64,000 nt of DNA from Rhodobacteraceae bacterium HLUCCO07 (GCA_001314705.1 LJSU01000019.1:248001-312000); one strand, 5' to 3'. Counted from the first letter of the stretch, positions 37,757 through 47,004 are shown. The notes: generated from the sequence alone by a model not told the origin. Translations and numbers: made by a program.

Positions 37757-37783
37757 GGCGCGGTCTCTACGGGCGAGCGCGTT

Positions 37784-38362
37784 TCATGCGCCGACCCGCC
37801 CGAGCGCGGCACAGGGGCCGTGACGCGGACAGGTCACGAGGTGATCGTTGACAATGCCAACCGCCTGCATGAAGGCATAGGTGATGGTCGGGCCGCAGAA
37901 CTTGAACCCGGCCTTTTTCAGATCCCTTGAAATCTGCCGGGACAGCGGGGTTTCGGCGGGCACCTCGGCCAGGCTTGTCCAGCGGTTCTGGATCGGGGTT
38001 CCGTCGACATAGGACCACAGGAAGCGGTCGAAGCCGCCCTGCGCCTCGATCTCGCCCCAGGCGCGGGCGTTGGTGATCGTGGCCTCGATCTTGCCGCGGT
38101 GGCGTATGATACCGGGATCGGCAAGGAGCCGTGCCACGTCGGCCTCGCCCCAACAGGCGATGATGCGCGGGTCGAACCCGTGAAAGGCGGCACGAAAATT
38201 GTCGCGCTTCTTGAGGATCGTGATCCAGCTCAGCCCGGCCTGGAACCCGTCTAGGACGAGCTTTTCCCAGAGCGCGCGGCTGTCGCGTTCGGGCACGCCC
38301 CATTCGGTGTCGTGGTAATCGAGATAAATCTGCTCCGGTCCGGCCCAACCGCATCTTTGCAT
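37784..38362 (-). CDS. tag: DNA-3-methyladenine glycosylase I (Tag)
   Basis: Base-excision enzyme removing 3-methyladenine. The 192 residues start MQRCGWAGPEQIYLDYHD and have the zinc ligands Cys4 and His17 plus the C-terminal pair in CPRHGPC. The position of E. coli Glu38 holds Asp38 (LDGFQAGLSW), which as far as I recall is usual in alphaproteobacterial homologues and is not a defect. It is convergent with the flavin reductase gene. Confidence 0.93.
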   Translation of the reverse strand: MQRCGWAGPEQIYLDYHDTEWGVPERDSRALWEKLVLDGFQAGLSWITILKKRDNFRAAFHGFDPRIIACWGEADVARLLADPGIIRHRGKIEATITNARAWGEIEAQGGFDRFLWSYVDGTPIQNRWTSLAEVPAETPLSRQISRDLKKAGFKFCGPTITYAFMQAVGIVNDHLVTCPRHGPCAALGRVGA

Positions 38363-38488
38363 GGCGTCTCTCCCTGCCTGTTCATCCATTTCGCGCGGAT
38401 TCACCGAAAACGCGGCGCTTAACCGGGTCTTAGCAAATGCGGCGCAAGACTGCACCCGACTGGACCCCAACCCCGCAGGGAGGCCCGC

Positions 38489-39331
38489 ATGCCACGCGAG
38501 ACCCGCAAGAAACTGACCGATATTCCGCCCGGGCACGAAGACCCGCTCAGCTATGCGGTCACGGCGCGTGACCGGTCGGTGATGCAGATGGTCAAGGAGG
38601 CGGTGCAACGCAAGCGCGTGATGCTGGCCTATCAGCCGGTGGTGCAGGCCACGCGCCCCGATCATGTCGCGTTCTACGAGGGGCTTGTCCGGGTGCAGGA
38701 CGAAACCGGGCGAATCATCCCGGCGCGCGAATTCATCGCCCGCGTGGAAGAGTTGGAAACCGGCCGCATTCTCGACTGCATCGCGCTGGAAAAGGGGCTG
38801 CGCGCGCTGGCCGAAGAGCCGGGCCTGCGGCTTTCGATCAACATGTCGGCGCGCTCGATCGGGTATGAGCCGTGGATCCGCACGCTGCGGCACGGATTGC
38901 GGCGCGACCCCACGGTGGGCGAACGGCTGATCCTCGAGATCACCGAAAGCTCGGCCATGACGGTACCCGAGCTTGTCACTGGCTTCATGGCCCGTATCCA
39001 GCAGAAGGGCGTCAGTTTCGCACTCGACGATTTCGGCGCCGGGCAGACCTCGTTCCGCTACCTGCGCGATTTCTATTTCGACATCCTCAAGATCGACGGG
39101 CAATTCATTCGCGGTATCCATGCCGACCCCGACAACCAGGTGCTGACCCGCGCGCTGGTTTCGGTGGCGCGGCAATTCGACATGTTCACCGTGGCCGAGT
39201 TCGTCGAGAGCGCCGCGGACGCGGCCTATCTGACCGAGATGGGCCTGGATTGCCTGCAGGGCTACTATTTCGGCGCCCCCACCGTGCAAAAGCCCTGGCA
39301 GGACCCGGAGGCGCATCGTGCCCGCGCCTGA
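38489..39331 (+). CDS. EAL domain cyclic-di-GMP phosphodiesterase-like protein
   Basis: 280 residues consisting almost only of an EAL domain (about 30-275), with no GGDEF or clear sensor domain. Key motifs: EGL in place of EAL (FYEGLVR near 64), INMSAR, ITES, DDFGAG, ILKIDG and QGYYFGAP. The metal and catalytic acidic residues and Lys are visible, so hydrolysis of c-di-GMP is plausible, but the EGL variant makes activity uncertain. It precedes phaA by 168 bases. Confidence 0.86.
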   Translation: MPRETRKKLTDIPPGHEDPLSYAVTARDRSVMQMVKEAVQRKRVMLAYQPVVQATRPDHVAFYEGLVRVQDETGRIIPAREFIARVEELETGRILDCIALEKGLRALAEEPGLRLSINMSARSIGYEPWIRTLRHGLRRDPTVGERLILEITESSAMTVPELVTGFMARIQQKGVSFALDDFGAGQTSFRYLRDFYFDILKIDGQFIRGIHADPDNQVLTRALVSVARQFDMFTVAEFVESAADAAYLTEMGLDCLQGYYFGAPTVQKPWQDPEAHRARA

Positions 39332-39499
39332 GACGGGCTTTCGGGCCTGCGCACCGATCGACGCATGCCGCGGCATACCGGCAGTTGCCGCAGCGCAGCC
39401 AATCGGCTATGCAGGGGCCGAACCCGGTCGGGGCGCGATCAAACCCATGGGGGCCGTTTCCCCCGTCCCCGACCCATCAAAGGGAAGAGGACCACGCCC

Positions 39500-40675
39500 A
39501 TGACCAATGTCGTTATTGCCTCGGCCGCGCGCACCGCCGTCGGTTCGTTCAACGGCGCTTTCGCCAACACACCCGCCCATGACCTGGGCACCGCCGTTCT
39601 CGAAGCCATCGTGGAGCGCGCCGGTATCGACAAATCCGAGGTGAGCGAGACGATCCTTGGCCAGGTTCTGACCGCCGGCCAGGGCCAGAACCCCGCCCGC
39701 CAGGCCCATGTGAACGCGGGCCTGCCCATCGAAAGTGCGGCCTGGGGCATCAACCAGGTCTGCGGCTCGGGCCTGCGCGCCGTGGCGCTGGGTGCGCAGC
39801 ATATCCAGCTGGGCGATGCCGATGTCGTCGCGGCCGGCGGACAGGAAAGCATGAGCCTCTCGCCGCATGTCGCGCATCTGCGCGCGGGCACCAAGATGGG
39901 CGATGTCAAATATATCGACAGCATGATTCGCGACGGCCTGTGGGATGCATTCAACGGCTATCACATGGGCCAGACCGCCGAGAACGTGGCCCAGAAATGG
40001 CAGATCAACCGCGACACGCAGGACGAATTCGCCGTTGCCAGCCAGAACAAGGCCGAAGCCGCGCAAAAGGCCGGGAAATTCGCCGACGAGATCGTGCCCT
40101 TCACGGTCAAGACCCGCAAGGGCGACATCGTGGTGGAAAATGACGAATACATCCGCCACGGCGCGACCATGGACGCGATGCAGAAACTGCGCCCGGCCTT
40201 CACCAAGGACGGCAGCGTGACCGCCGCCAATGCCAGCGGCATCAATGACGGGGCCGCGGGCGTCCTGCTGATGAGTGCCGACAATGCCGAAAAGCGCGGG
40301 ATCGAACCGCTGGCGCGCATCGCCTCTTACGCGACGGTCGGGCTCGACCCGTCGATCATGGGCGCGGGGCCGATCTTTGCCAGCCGCAAGGCGCTGGAAA
40401 AGGCAGGCTGGAAGCCAGAGGATCTCGATCTTGTCGAAGCCAACGAAGCCTTTGCCGCGCAAGCCTGTGCGGTCAACAAGGACATGGGATGGGACCCCGC
40501 GATCGTGAACGTGAACGGCGGCGCGATTGCCATCGGCCACCCGATCGGCGCCTCGGGCGCGCGCATCCTCAACACGCTGCTCTTCGAGATGCAGCGGCGC
40601 GACGCAAAAAAGGGCCTCGCGACGCTCTGCATCGGCGGCGGCATGGGCGTGGCCATGTGTCTCGAACGGGCCTGA
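39500..40675 (+). CDS. phaA: acetyl-CoA C-acetyltransferase (PHB beta-ketothiolase)
   Basis: Condenses two acetyl-CoA to acetoacetyl-CoA, the first step of polyhydroxybutyrate synthesis. The 391 residues start [15 protein letters not shown] and show the nucleophile Cys88 (NQVCGSG), His347 ([10 protein letters not shown]) and Cys377 (CIGGGMG). It is followed after 174 bases by phaB. A hairpin after the stop may separate the two transcripts. phaC is not in the window. Confidence 0.95.
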   Translation: MTNVVIASAARTAVGSFNGAFANTPAHDLGTAVLEAIVERAGIDKSEVSETILGQVLTAGQGQNPARQAHVNAGLPIESAAWGINQVCGSGLRAVALGAQHIQLGDADVVAAGGQESMSLSPHVAHLRAGTKMGDVKYIDSMIRDGLWDAFNGYHMGQTAENVAQKWQINRDTQDEFAVASQNKAEAAQKAGKFADEIVPFTVKTRKGDIVVENDEYIRHGATMDAMQKLRPAFTKDGSVTAANASGINDGAAGVLLMSADNAEKRGIEPLARIASYATVGLDPSIMGAGPIFASRKALEKAGWKPEDLDLVEANEAFAAQACAVNKDMGWDPAIVNVNGGAIAIGHPIGASGARILNTLLFEMQRRDAKKGLATLCIGGGMGVAMCLERA

Positions 40676-40687
40676 CCGCATCATGGA

Positions 40688-40710
40688 CAGGGCGCCGATT
40701 GGGCGCCCTG
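40688..40710 (+). terminator. hairpin after phaA
   Basis: CAGGGCGCC (40688-40696) pairs with GGCGCCCTG (40702-40710), loop GATTG, followed by a mixed CT-run. Probable rho-independent terminator or attenuator between phaA and phaB. Confidence 0.65.
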
Positions 40711-40774
40711 CCTTTCCCTTGGGCTCGATTCAGCCCAGCCCGTGAAAAATGGCCGCGGCGCTACAAATTCAATG

Positions 40775-40789
40775 CGCAAGATTATTGCG
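40775..40789. promoter_or_regulatory. CGCAA-N5-TTGCG inverted repeat upstream of phaB
   Basis: CGCAA (40775-40779) and TTGCG (40785-40789) flank GATTA; a third TTGCG lies at 40803-40807. The surrounding DNA is much AT-richer than its neighbours and ends in a strong AGGAGGAGAG before phaB. Looks like an operator within the phaB promoter; the regulator is unknown. Confidence 0.45.
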
Positions 40790-40849
40790 TGTCATATATA
40801 TTTTGCGTAACAGAGTTACCAACGCACCAATAAATCAGGAGGAGAGATC

Positions 40850-41572
40850 ATGGGAAGAACTGCATTGGTCACGGGCGGGTCACGCGGTATCGGGGCGGCC
40901 ATTTCGAAAGCTTTGAAAGCCGAAGGCTATGACGTCGCCGCCACCTATGCCGGCAATGACGAGGCCGCATCGAAATTCACCGAGGAAACCGGGATCAAGA
41001 CCTACAAATGGAACGTGGCCGATTACGGGGAATCGCAGGCCGGCATCGCACGGGTCGAGGCGGACCTGGGCCCCATCGACGTGGTGGTCGCCAATGCCGG
41101 GATCACACGTGACGCACCGTTTCACAAGATGACACCCGAGCAATGGAACGAGGTGATCGACATCAACCTGACCGGCGTGTTCAACACCGTGCATCCGGTC
41201 TGGCCGGGCATGCGCGAGCGCAAGTTCGGGCGCGTGATCGTGATATCCTCGATCAACGGGCAGAAGGGGCAATTCGCGCAGGTCAACTATGCCGCGACCA
41301 AGGCCGGCGACCTGGGCATCATCAAGTCGCTGGCCCAGGAAGGCGCGCGCGCGGGTATCACCGCCAACGCGATCTGTCCGGGCTATATCGGCACCGACAT
41401 GGTGATGGCCGTGCCCGAAAAGGTGCGCGAACAGATCATTGCGCAGATCCCGGTCGGACGGCTGGGCGAGCCCGAGGAAATCGCGCGCTGCGTCGTGTTC
41501 CTCGCCTCCGAGGATGCCGGGTTCATCACCGGCTCGACCATCTCGGCCAATGGCGGGCAGTTCTTCGTCTGA
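40850..41572 (+). CDS. phaB: acetoacetyl-CoA reductase
   Basis: NADPH-dependent SDR that makes (R)-3-hydroxybutyryl-CoA for PHB. The 240 residues start MGRTALVTGGSRGIGAA (cofactor loop 8-15) and have NAGITRD near 82, ISSINGQKGQ and the catalytic YAATKAG. AGGAGGAGAG precedes the ATG, one of the strongest ribosome-binding sites in the window, suggesting high expression. A hairpin follows. Confidence 0.95.
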   Translation: MGRTALVTGGSRGIGAAISKALKAEGYDVAATYAGNDEAASKFTEETGIKTYKWNVADYGESQAGIARVEADLGPIDVVVANAGITRDAPFHKMTPEQWNEVIDINLTGVFNTVHPVWPGMRERKFGRVIVISSINGQKGQFAQVNYAATKAGDLGIIKSLAQEGARAGITANAICPGYIGTDMVMAVPEKVREQIIAQIPVGRLGEPEEIARCVVFLASEDAGFITGSTISANGGQFFV

Positions 41573-41622
41573 TTTCCAGGCGCTTTCCGACCAGGCCGGA
41601 TCCTGATAACGCAGGATTCGCA

Positions 41623-41646
41623 GGGCCGCACCGTCAGGTGCGGCCC
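41623..41646 (+). terminator. hairpin after phaB
   Basis: Perfect 10-bp stem: GGGCCGCACC (41623-41632), loop GTCA, GGTGCGGCCC (41637-41646). The T-run is weak (gcttcgg). Confidence 0.7.
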
Positions 41647-41668
41647 GCTTCGGTCCGAAGAGGCGGGG

Positions 41669-42529
41669 ATGACCAGGATACAGGCAACGGGCGTCGGCTT
41701 TGCCGCGGTGATCTCTTGGGCGCTACTGGCGCTTTTCACGGTGGGCAGCGCCCCGGTTCCCCCCCTTCTGCTCAATGCGATGTCCTTTGCCGTGGCCGGG
41801 ATCATCGGCGTGGTCTGGACCCATGCCACGGGCGGATGGGGCAAGCTGCGCACCGTGAGCTGGCGCGTCTATGTTTTCGGCACGTTCGGGCTTTTCGGCT
41901 ATCACGCGCTGTATTTCAGCGCCCTGCGGCTGGCCCCGCCAGCCGAGGCCGGGCTGATTGCCTATCTCTGGCCCTTGCTGATCGTGCTGATGTCGGGGCT
42001 CTTGCCCGGTGAACGGCTCAGGGCAGGGCATTTCATCGGCGCGCTCATGGGGTTTGCCGGGGCGGCGCTGATCATCGGCGGCGGCCTGGGGTTCGCCACC
42101 GGTGCCTTGCCGGGTTACCTGCTGGCGCTGGGCTGTGCAGTGACATGGTCGGGGTATTCGGTTCTGTCGCGGCGACTGGGCCATGCGCCCACGGAAACGG
42201 TGGCGGTTTTCTGTCTGGCCACCGCGATATTGTCGGCGGCCTTGCACCTGGCGCTGGAAGAGACGATCTGGCCAGCGGAGGCGCTGGGCTGGGTGTCGGT
42301 TCTGGGGCTCGGGTTGGGGCCGGTGGGCCTGGCCTTTTATGTCTGGGACATCGGGGTCAAACGCGGGGATATCCAGCTTCTGGGCGTTGTATCCTATGCC
42401 GCGCCCCTGCTGTCCACGCTGATCCTGGTTCTGGCCGGAGTCGCGGCACCAAGCTGGACCCTGGCGATGTCGGCCATGCTCATCACCGGCGGCGCGGCGT
42501 TGGCCGCGCGCGCCAGCTTCAATGGCTGA
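41669..42529 (+). CDS. EamA/DMT family transporter
   Basis: 286 residues with about ten membrane segments in two EamA repeats (1-135 and 145-285). These are drug/metabolite transporters that often export amino acids or metabolites; the substrate is unknown. The start MTRIQATGVGF follows GAGGCGGGG. It converges on the YdcH-like gene with a 3-base gap. Confidence 0.87.
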   Translation: MTRIQATGVGFAAVISWALLALFTVGSAPVPPLLLNAMSFAVAGIIGVVWTHATGGWGKLRTVSWRVYVFGTFGLFGYHALYFSALRLAPPAEAGLIAYLWPLLIVLMSGLLPGERLRAGHFIGALMGFAGAALIIGGGLGFATGALPGYLLALGCAVTWSGYSVLSRRLGHAPTETVAVFCLATAILSAALHLALEETIWPAEALGWVSVLGLGLGPVGLAFYVWDIGVKRGDIQLLGVVSYAAPLLSTLILVLAGVAAPSWTLAMSAMLITGGAALAARASFNG

Positions 42530-42532
42530 TGC

Positions 42533-42706
42533 CTATTCCGCTGCCACTTCGAGGCGGGAAATCTCTTCCTTGATGCGCAGCTTCTGCTTTTTCAGTTCGG
42601 CAATCTCGACATCAGATGCGCTGGGCGTTCGCTGAAGTTCTTCGACTTGGTCCGAGAGGGCTTGGTGTTTCTTTTTCAGTTGCTCGATATGCGAACTCAC
42701 GCTCAT
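42533..42706 (-). CDS. YdcH family (DUF465) small coiled-coil protein
   Basis: 57 residues, almost entirely a charged helix (HIEQLKKKHQALSDQVEELQ ... LKKQKLRIKEEISRLE) expected to form a coiled coil, matching DUF465/YdcH. The start follows GAGAGGAGA. The function is unknown; the family is conserved in Alphaproteobacteria. A 6-bp inverted repeat lies upstream at 42779-42797. Confidence 0.83.
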   Translation of the reverse strand: MSVSSHIEQLKKKHQALSDQVEELQRTPSASDVEIAELKKQKLRIKEEISRLEVAAE

Positions 42707-42778
42707 GTACGGTCTCCTCTCATGTAACGTCCACATGACAAGTGCAGCATAAAATCCACCACCTGTCACGCATGATCC

Positions 42779-42797
42779 GTGTCCAATTCTCGGACAC
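42779..42797. promoter_or_regulatory. GTGTCC-N7-GGACAC inverted repeat
   Basis: GTGTCC (42779-42784) and GGACAC (42792-42797) with a 7-base spacer. It lies about 73 bases before the YdcH-like start, downstream of the methyltransferase gene. Could be an operator or a weak terminator stem. Confidence 0.4.
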
Positions 42798-42819
42798 ATT
42801 ATCCGATATAGGTTCGATC

Positions 42820-43587
42820 TCAGCGCGGAAAAGGCAGGGCGGTGCCCTCGCGCAGGATCGAACGGATTGTTTCGCTGTAATTTTCCCGATCGCCGTCATG
42901 GGTGGCGCCGTCATGCAGCACCAGCCCCGCATGGAGGCGGAAAGCCGCGCGTCCTCCCTTGCGGGCGCGCAGGATCACCAGTTGGCTGTCACGTCCGGGC
43001 CGGGGAATCAGCGGCAAGAGCCGTAGCGAGCCGAGGCTGGCCTGCGCCGCCGTGAGCAGGTCGGGCAGACGTTCGGCCCGCTGGATGACATGCAGAAAGC
43101 CGCGCGGGGCAAGCCGCCGGGCGGCCTGTTGGATCCAGAGCGCAAGCGGCGTCGGCCCGCCCAGCGCGACTTCGCGGGCGTCATCATCGGCCACGGTGCC
43201 GGTGGCGCGGTCGAAATAGGGCGGGTTCATGATGACGTGGTCGAATTGCCGCGCCCGGAGCGCGGGGGGCATGTCGGAAAGATCGCCCTCGATCACTTCG
43301 AGAGGGATCGCGTTGTCGCGGGCGTTGCGCCGGGCGAGCGCGGCATAGGCTGGCTGAAGTTCAAGCCCCGTCAGCGAGAGACCGGCAACCCGCCGCCCGA
43401 GACACAGCGCCGCCGCCCCGGCGCCGCAGCCCATGTCGAGCACCGTTTGACCGGCCTGCGCGTTGACCGAGGCCGCGAGCAGAACCGGATCGACACCCGC
43501 GCGATAGCCCCTGCGCGGCTGCCAGAGATCGAGCCGTCCACCGAGAAACCGGTCGCGGGTCAGATCATCCATCGGTTTCGATGTCAT
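42820..43587 (-). CDS. tRNA1(Val) adenine-N6 methyltransferase-like (TrmN6 family)
   Basis: 255 residues: a SAM-dependent methyltransferase with LDMGCGAGAAALCL near 50 and the adenine-N6 motif MNPPYF near 120. This is the TrmN6/YfiC family that makes m6A37 in tRNA1(Val) of E. coli; orthologues in Alphaproteobacteria are assigned by similarity only. Its start overlaps the DUF2007 gene by 23 bases, so they are likely cotranscribed. Confidence 0.85.
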   Translation of the reverse strand: MTSKPMDDLTRDRFLGGRLDLWQPRRGYRAGVDPVLLAASVNAQAGQTVLDMGCGAGAAALCLGRRVAGLSLTGLELQPAYAALARRNARDNAIPLEVIEGDLSDMPPALRARQFDHVIMNPPYFDRATGTVADDDAREVALGGPTPLALWIQQAARRLAPRGFLHVIQRAERLPDLLTAAQASLGSLRLLPLIPRPGRDSQLVILRARKGGRAAFRLHAGLVLHDGATHDGDRENYSETIRSILREGTALPFPR

Positions 43588-43780
43588 TGTCCCGCAGCGT
43601 CCGGACGGCGCGGTCGAAATCGCGGTCCGCGACCATCAGGCGCCGCGGCAAAATGCCGATGGACCCCTCGAGCACGCTCATGTTTACGTCCATTTCAAAG
43701 GCGGCTATACCCTCGCCCTGAAGCAGCGCGGTGGCAAAGGCGATTACGGTCGGGTCGTTTGTGCGCAAAAGCTGTTTCAT
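43565..43780 (-). CDS. DUF2007 domain protein
   Basis: 71 residues (MKQLLRTNDPTVIAFATALLQGEGI ... ILPRRLMVADRDFDRA). This fits the DUF2007 fold, a PII/ACT-like small domain described as a putative signal-transducing protein. Ligand and role are unknown. It is upstream of and overlapping the TrmN6-like gene, and diverges from the polyprenyl synthase gene. Confidence 0.83.
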   Translation of the reverse strand: MKQLLRTNDPTVIAFATALLQGEGIAAFEMDVNMSVLEGSIGILPRRLMVADRDFDRAVRTLRDNDIETDG

Positions 43781-43833
43781 GGGGATGACATAAGGGCATG
43801 GATCGGGTCTTGTCGAGAGATGCAATGGGGGTG

Positions 43834-44835
43834 ATGTCCGTGGATCAGACGGTCCGGAAACCGCATGAGAGGCTGGCCGCCCATCTGGGCGCGGAGATGG
43901 AAGCCGTGAACACCCTGATCCGGGAGCGCATGGCAAGCCGCCATGCGCCGCGCATCCCCGAAGTCACCGCGCACCTGGTCGAGGCGGGCGGCAAGCGGCT
44001 GCGCCCGATGCTGACCCTGGCAGCGGCGGAACTCTGCGGCTATGACGGCCCCTATGCCGTGCATCTGGCGGCCACGGTCGAATTCATTCACACGGCGACG
44101 CTCCTGCATGACGATGTGGTGGACGAGAGCGCGCATCGCCGCGGGCGTCCCACGGCGAACCTTCTGTGGGACAACAAGTCGAGCGTTCTGGTGGGGGACT
44201 ACCTTTTCTCGCGCTCCTTCCAGTTGATGGTCGAGACCGGATCGCTCAGGGTTCTGGACATCCTTGCCAATGCCTCGGCGACGATCGCCGAGGGCGAGGT
44301 GCTGCAACTGAGCGCAGCGCAGGACCTGGCAACGGACGAGGGCGTTTACCTTCAGGTGGTACGCGGCAAGACCGCCGCGCTGTTCTCGGCCGCGACCGAG
44401 GTGGGCGGCGTGATCGCGGGGGCACCCGACGCGGAGGTGCGCGCGCTTCACGATTATGGCGATGCGCTGGGTGTCGCGTTTCAGATCGTCGACGATCTGC
44501 TGGATTACGCAGGAGACAGGGCGGCCACGGGCAAGAATGTCGGCGACGATTTCCGCGAGCGCAAGCTGACGCTGCCGGTGATCAAGGCGGTGGTGCGGGC
44601 CGATGCCGAAGAGCGGGCCTTTTGGGTACGGGTCATCGAGAAGGGCGAGCAGCGCGATGGTGACCTGGAGCATGCCATTGCCCTGCTGAACCGGCATGAC
44701 GCGCTGGAAGCCACGCGCATGGATGCGCTGAAATGGGCGGACAAGGCCAAGTCATCCATCGGCCTGCTGCCGGCGCATGAGTTGCGCGACATGCTGCGCG
44801 ATCTGGCCGATTACGTGGTGGCGCGGATTTCCTGA
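43834..44835 (+). CDS. ispB: polyprenyl (probably decaprenyl) diphosphate synthase
   Basis: Makes the long isoprenoid tail of ubiquinone. The 333 residues carry the first aspartate-rich motif DDVVDE (in LLHDDVVDES) and the second, DDLLD. GGKRLRPML is near 50. The sequence closely resembles the Rhodobacter Q10 side-chain synthase as I recall it. I chose the ATG at 43834 (MSVDQTVRKPHERLA) because conservation begins there; in-frame ATGs at 43798 and 43825 are alternatives. Confidence 0.92.
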   Translation: MSVDQTVRKPHERLAAHLGAEMEAVNTLIRERMASRHAPRIPEVTAHLVEAGGKRLRPMLTLAAAELCGYDGPYAVHLAATVEFIHTATLLHDDVVDESAHRRGRPTANLLWDNKSSVLVGDYLFSRSFQLMVETGSLRVLDILANASATIAEGEVLQLSAAQDLATDEGVYLQVVRGKTAALFSAATEVGGVIAGAPDAEVRALHDYGDALGVAFQIVDDLLDYAGDRAATGKNVGDDFRERKLTLPVIKAVVRADAEERAFWVRVIEKGEQRDGDLEHAIALLNRHDALEATRMDALKWADKAKSSIGLLPAHELRDMLRDLADYVVARIS

Positions 44836-44853
44836 CCTGGCCGCCCCCGTGCG

Positions 44854-45321
44854 TCAGAACGCGCCCGGTTTCACTTCGCGGGCCATGTGGTCGAGGACGG
44901 CGTTGACGAATTGCGGCTCCTTTCCCTCGGGAAAGAAGGCGCGCGCAACGTCGACATATTCGTTGATGACGACCCGGGGCGGGGTGTCGCCCTGCGTCAA
45001 CTCGGTCCCGGCCGCCCGGAAGAGCGCGCGCAAGGTCGGGTCGATCCGCGCGATGGGCCATTTCGCCACCAGCGCGCGATCGGTCAACTGGTCGATCGAC
45101 GCCTGGTAGTTCACGGCCGTTTGCATCAGGAAGCGGAAATGTTCAGGGTCGCCATCGACGAGTTCACCATCGTCGTAATCGGCGCCAAAGCGGTATTCCT
45201 CGAATTCATGCATGACCGATTCGACCGTCTGGCCCGAATGTTCCATCTGGAACAGCGCCTGCACGGCGTAAAGCCGCGCCGCCGATCTCATCTTGCGTTT
45301 CTGATTGCCCGAGAGCGTCAT
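44854..45321 (-). CDS. nusB: transcription antitermination protein NusB
   Basis: NusB binds boxA RNA with NusE (S10) in rRNA antitermination. The 155-residue all-helical protein has RSAARLYAVQALFQMEHSG near the start and the C-terminal VINEYVDVARAFFP and FVNAVLDHMAR. It is the last gene of the rib block, overlapping ribH by 4 bases, the usual order in Rhodobacterales. Confidence 0.95.
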   Translation of the reverse strand: MTLSGNQKRKMRSAARLYAVQALFQMEHSGQTVESVMHEFEEYRFGADYDDGELVDGDPEHFRFLMQTAVNYQASIDQLTDRALVAKWPIARIDPTLRALFRAAGTELTQGDTPPRVVINEYVDVARAFFPEGKEPQFVNAVLDHMAREVKPGAF

Positions 45322-45863
45322 CCGGTGGGGGTATCCTTGGCTTTGCCCGCGATCTTGTATTCATCGGAGTCGGGGATGAAACCGACCCCTTTGCGGGCGC
45401 CGCCCCACTTACGGCCGAGCGCGATGAGATGCAAGGCCGCCGCCGCCGCCCCGGCCCCCTTGTTCATCTTTTCGGGATTGGCGCGGGCCTCGGCCTGATC
45501 GTGGGTCTCGACCGTCAGGATGCCGTTGCCGATGCACAGCCCCTGAAGCCCCAGCAGGGTCAGCGCGCGCGAGCTGTCGTTGCAGACGGTTTCGTAATGG
45601 GTGGTCTCGCCCCGGATGACACAGCCCAGCGCGACATATCCGTCGAAATTCGACAACCGCTCCGCGATGCCGATGGCGGTGGCGATTTCCAGAGCACCGG
45701 GCACTTCGACGATCTCGTGCGTGGCACCGCTGGCCTCGATCTCGGTTGTGGCGCCCGCGATCAGGTGATCGGCGATATCGCGATAGAAGGGCGCCGTGAC
45801 GATGAGCAGTTTCGCCGGCTTGTCCAGCTCGGCGCGCGGCAGGGTATAATGGGATTCGGCCAT
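45318..45863 (-). CDS. ribH: 6,7-dimethyl-8-ribityllumazine synthase
   Basis: Penultimate step of riboflavin synthesis. The 181 residues carry VTAPFYRDIADHLI near 24, EVPGALEIATAI near 53, the catalytic region GCVIRGETTHYE near 80 and the C-terminal NKGAGAAAAAL. It overlaps nusB by 4 bases and starts 3 bases after the ribB stop. Reads as one unit with ribB and nusB. Confidence 0.95.
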   Translation of the reverse strand: MAESHYTLPRAELDKPAKLLIVTAPFYRDIADHLIAGATTEIEASGATHEIVEVPGALEIATAIGIAERLSNFDGYVALGCVIRGETTHYETVCNDSSRALTLLGLQGLCIGNGILTVETHDQAEARANPEKMNKGAGAAAAALHLIALGRKWGGARKGVGFIPDSDEYKIAGKAKDTPTG

Positions 45864-45866
45864 GTC

Positions 45867-46997
45867 TCAGCCTCCTTCGTGGATCGGGCGGGTGCCCGTG
45901 ATCGAAAGCCCGTAGGCTTCGATGCCAAGGTAACGCGTGCTGGGCGAGTCGGTGAGCAGGACAAGTTCGCTCAGGCCCAGCGTCGCCATGATCTGGCTGC
46001 CCAGCCCGGTGCGTTTCACGATCTTGGGGCCCTGGTCGCCCTCGCCGAAATCGAGCCTCGGATGCGGCTCGCGGAAAAGGAGCACCGCGCCGCGGCCTTC
46101 CTCGGCGATGATCCTCATCGCGCGGGGCAATTCGTCGGACGGGCCCGGGCCGAGGCCGAGGATATCCTCAAGCTCGTTCACCGCATGGGCGCGCACCAGC
46201 ACGGGCTCGGGCGTGGTGATGTCGCCCTTGACCAGCGCCACGTGCTCGGTTCCGGTAATCTCGTCGACAAAGACACGCATCTGCCATTCGCCGCCATGCT
46301 CGGAGGTGACCATGCGGGTCCGGCTTTCGCGCACGAGGTTGTCATGCTTGTGACGATAGGCGATGAGATCGGAGATCGTGCCGATCTTCATCCCGTGTTC
46401 GCGCGCAAACTCGATCAGTTCGGGCAGGCGGGCCATGGTGCCGTCTTCGTTCATGATCTCGCAGATCACCGCCGAGGGGTTCAGACCGGCAAGCCGCGAG
46501 ATATCGACCGACGCCTCGGTATGACCGGCGCGCACCAGAACACCGCCCGTTCGCGCGCGCAGCGGAAACACGTGACCCGGCGTGGCAAGCGACGCCATCG
46601 TGTTCTGTTCATTGATCGCGGTGGCGATGGTCAGCGCGCGGTCGGCGGCGGAAATGCCCGTGGTGACGCCTTCACGCGCCTCGATCGAGACGGTAAACGC
46701 GGTTTCCATCCGGCTTGAGTTGTTGACCGCCATCATCGGCAGGCCAAGCCTGTCGATCCGTTCGGCAGTCATCGGCAGGCAGATCAGGCCGCGGCCATGG
46801 GTGGCCATGAAATTCACCGCCTCGGACGTGGCAAATTCGGCAGGGATGATCAGGTCGCCCTCGTTCTCGCGGTCCTCGTGATCGACGAGGATATACATCT
46901 CGCCCCGCCGCGCGCCTTCGATGATCTCCTCGATCGGCGTGATAGCATCCTTGAGGGATTCTTCGACGGTGCCAGGTTGTTCAAAGCTCGTTGACAT
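45867..46997 (-). CDS. ribB: 3,4-dihydroxy-2-butanone 4-phosphate synthase with degenerate RibA-like domain
   Basis: Makes the four-carbon precursor of riboflavin from ribulose 5-phosphate. Residues about 15-215 are an intact RibB domain ([30 protein letters not shown]). The C-terminal domain (about 220-376) aligns with GTP cyclohydrolase II but lacks the zinc-binding cysteines (no C-x-x-E-C or RCDC), so that activity is probably lost, as in the RibBX class described for Proteobacteria. A separate GTP cyclohydrolase II must exist elsewhere. A strong hairpin abuts its ribosome-binding site. Confidence 0.93.
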   Translation of the reverse strand: MSTSFEQPGTVEESLKDAITPIEEIIEGARRGEMYILVDHEDRENEGDLIIPAEFATSEAVNFMATHGRGLICLPMTAERIDRLGLPMMAVNNSSRMETAFTVSIEAREGVTTGISAADRALTIATAINEQNTMASLATPGHVFPLRARTGGVLVRAGHTEASVDISRLAGLNPSAVICEIMNEDGTMARLPELIEFAREHGMKIGTISDLIAYRHKHDNLVRESRTRMVTSEHGGEWQMRVFVDEITGTEHVALVKGDITTPEPVLVRAHAVNELEDILGLGPGPSDELPRAMRIIAEEGRGAVLLFREPHPRLDFGEGDQGPKIVKRTGLGSQIMATLGLSELVLLTDSPSTRYLGIEAYGLSITGTRPIHEGG

Positions 46998-47004
46998 GGG
47001 TGTC

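Noticed and set aside
37784-38362. Asp38 in Tag as loss of the catalytic acid
   Set aside because: The change from Glu is conservative and, as far as I recall, common in alphaproteobacterial Tag proteins with otherwise intact zinc ligands.
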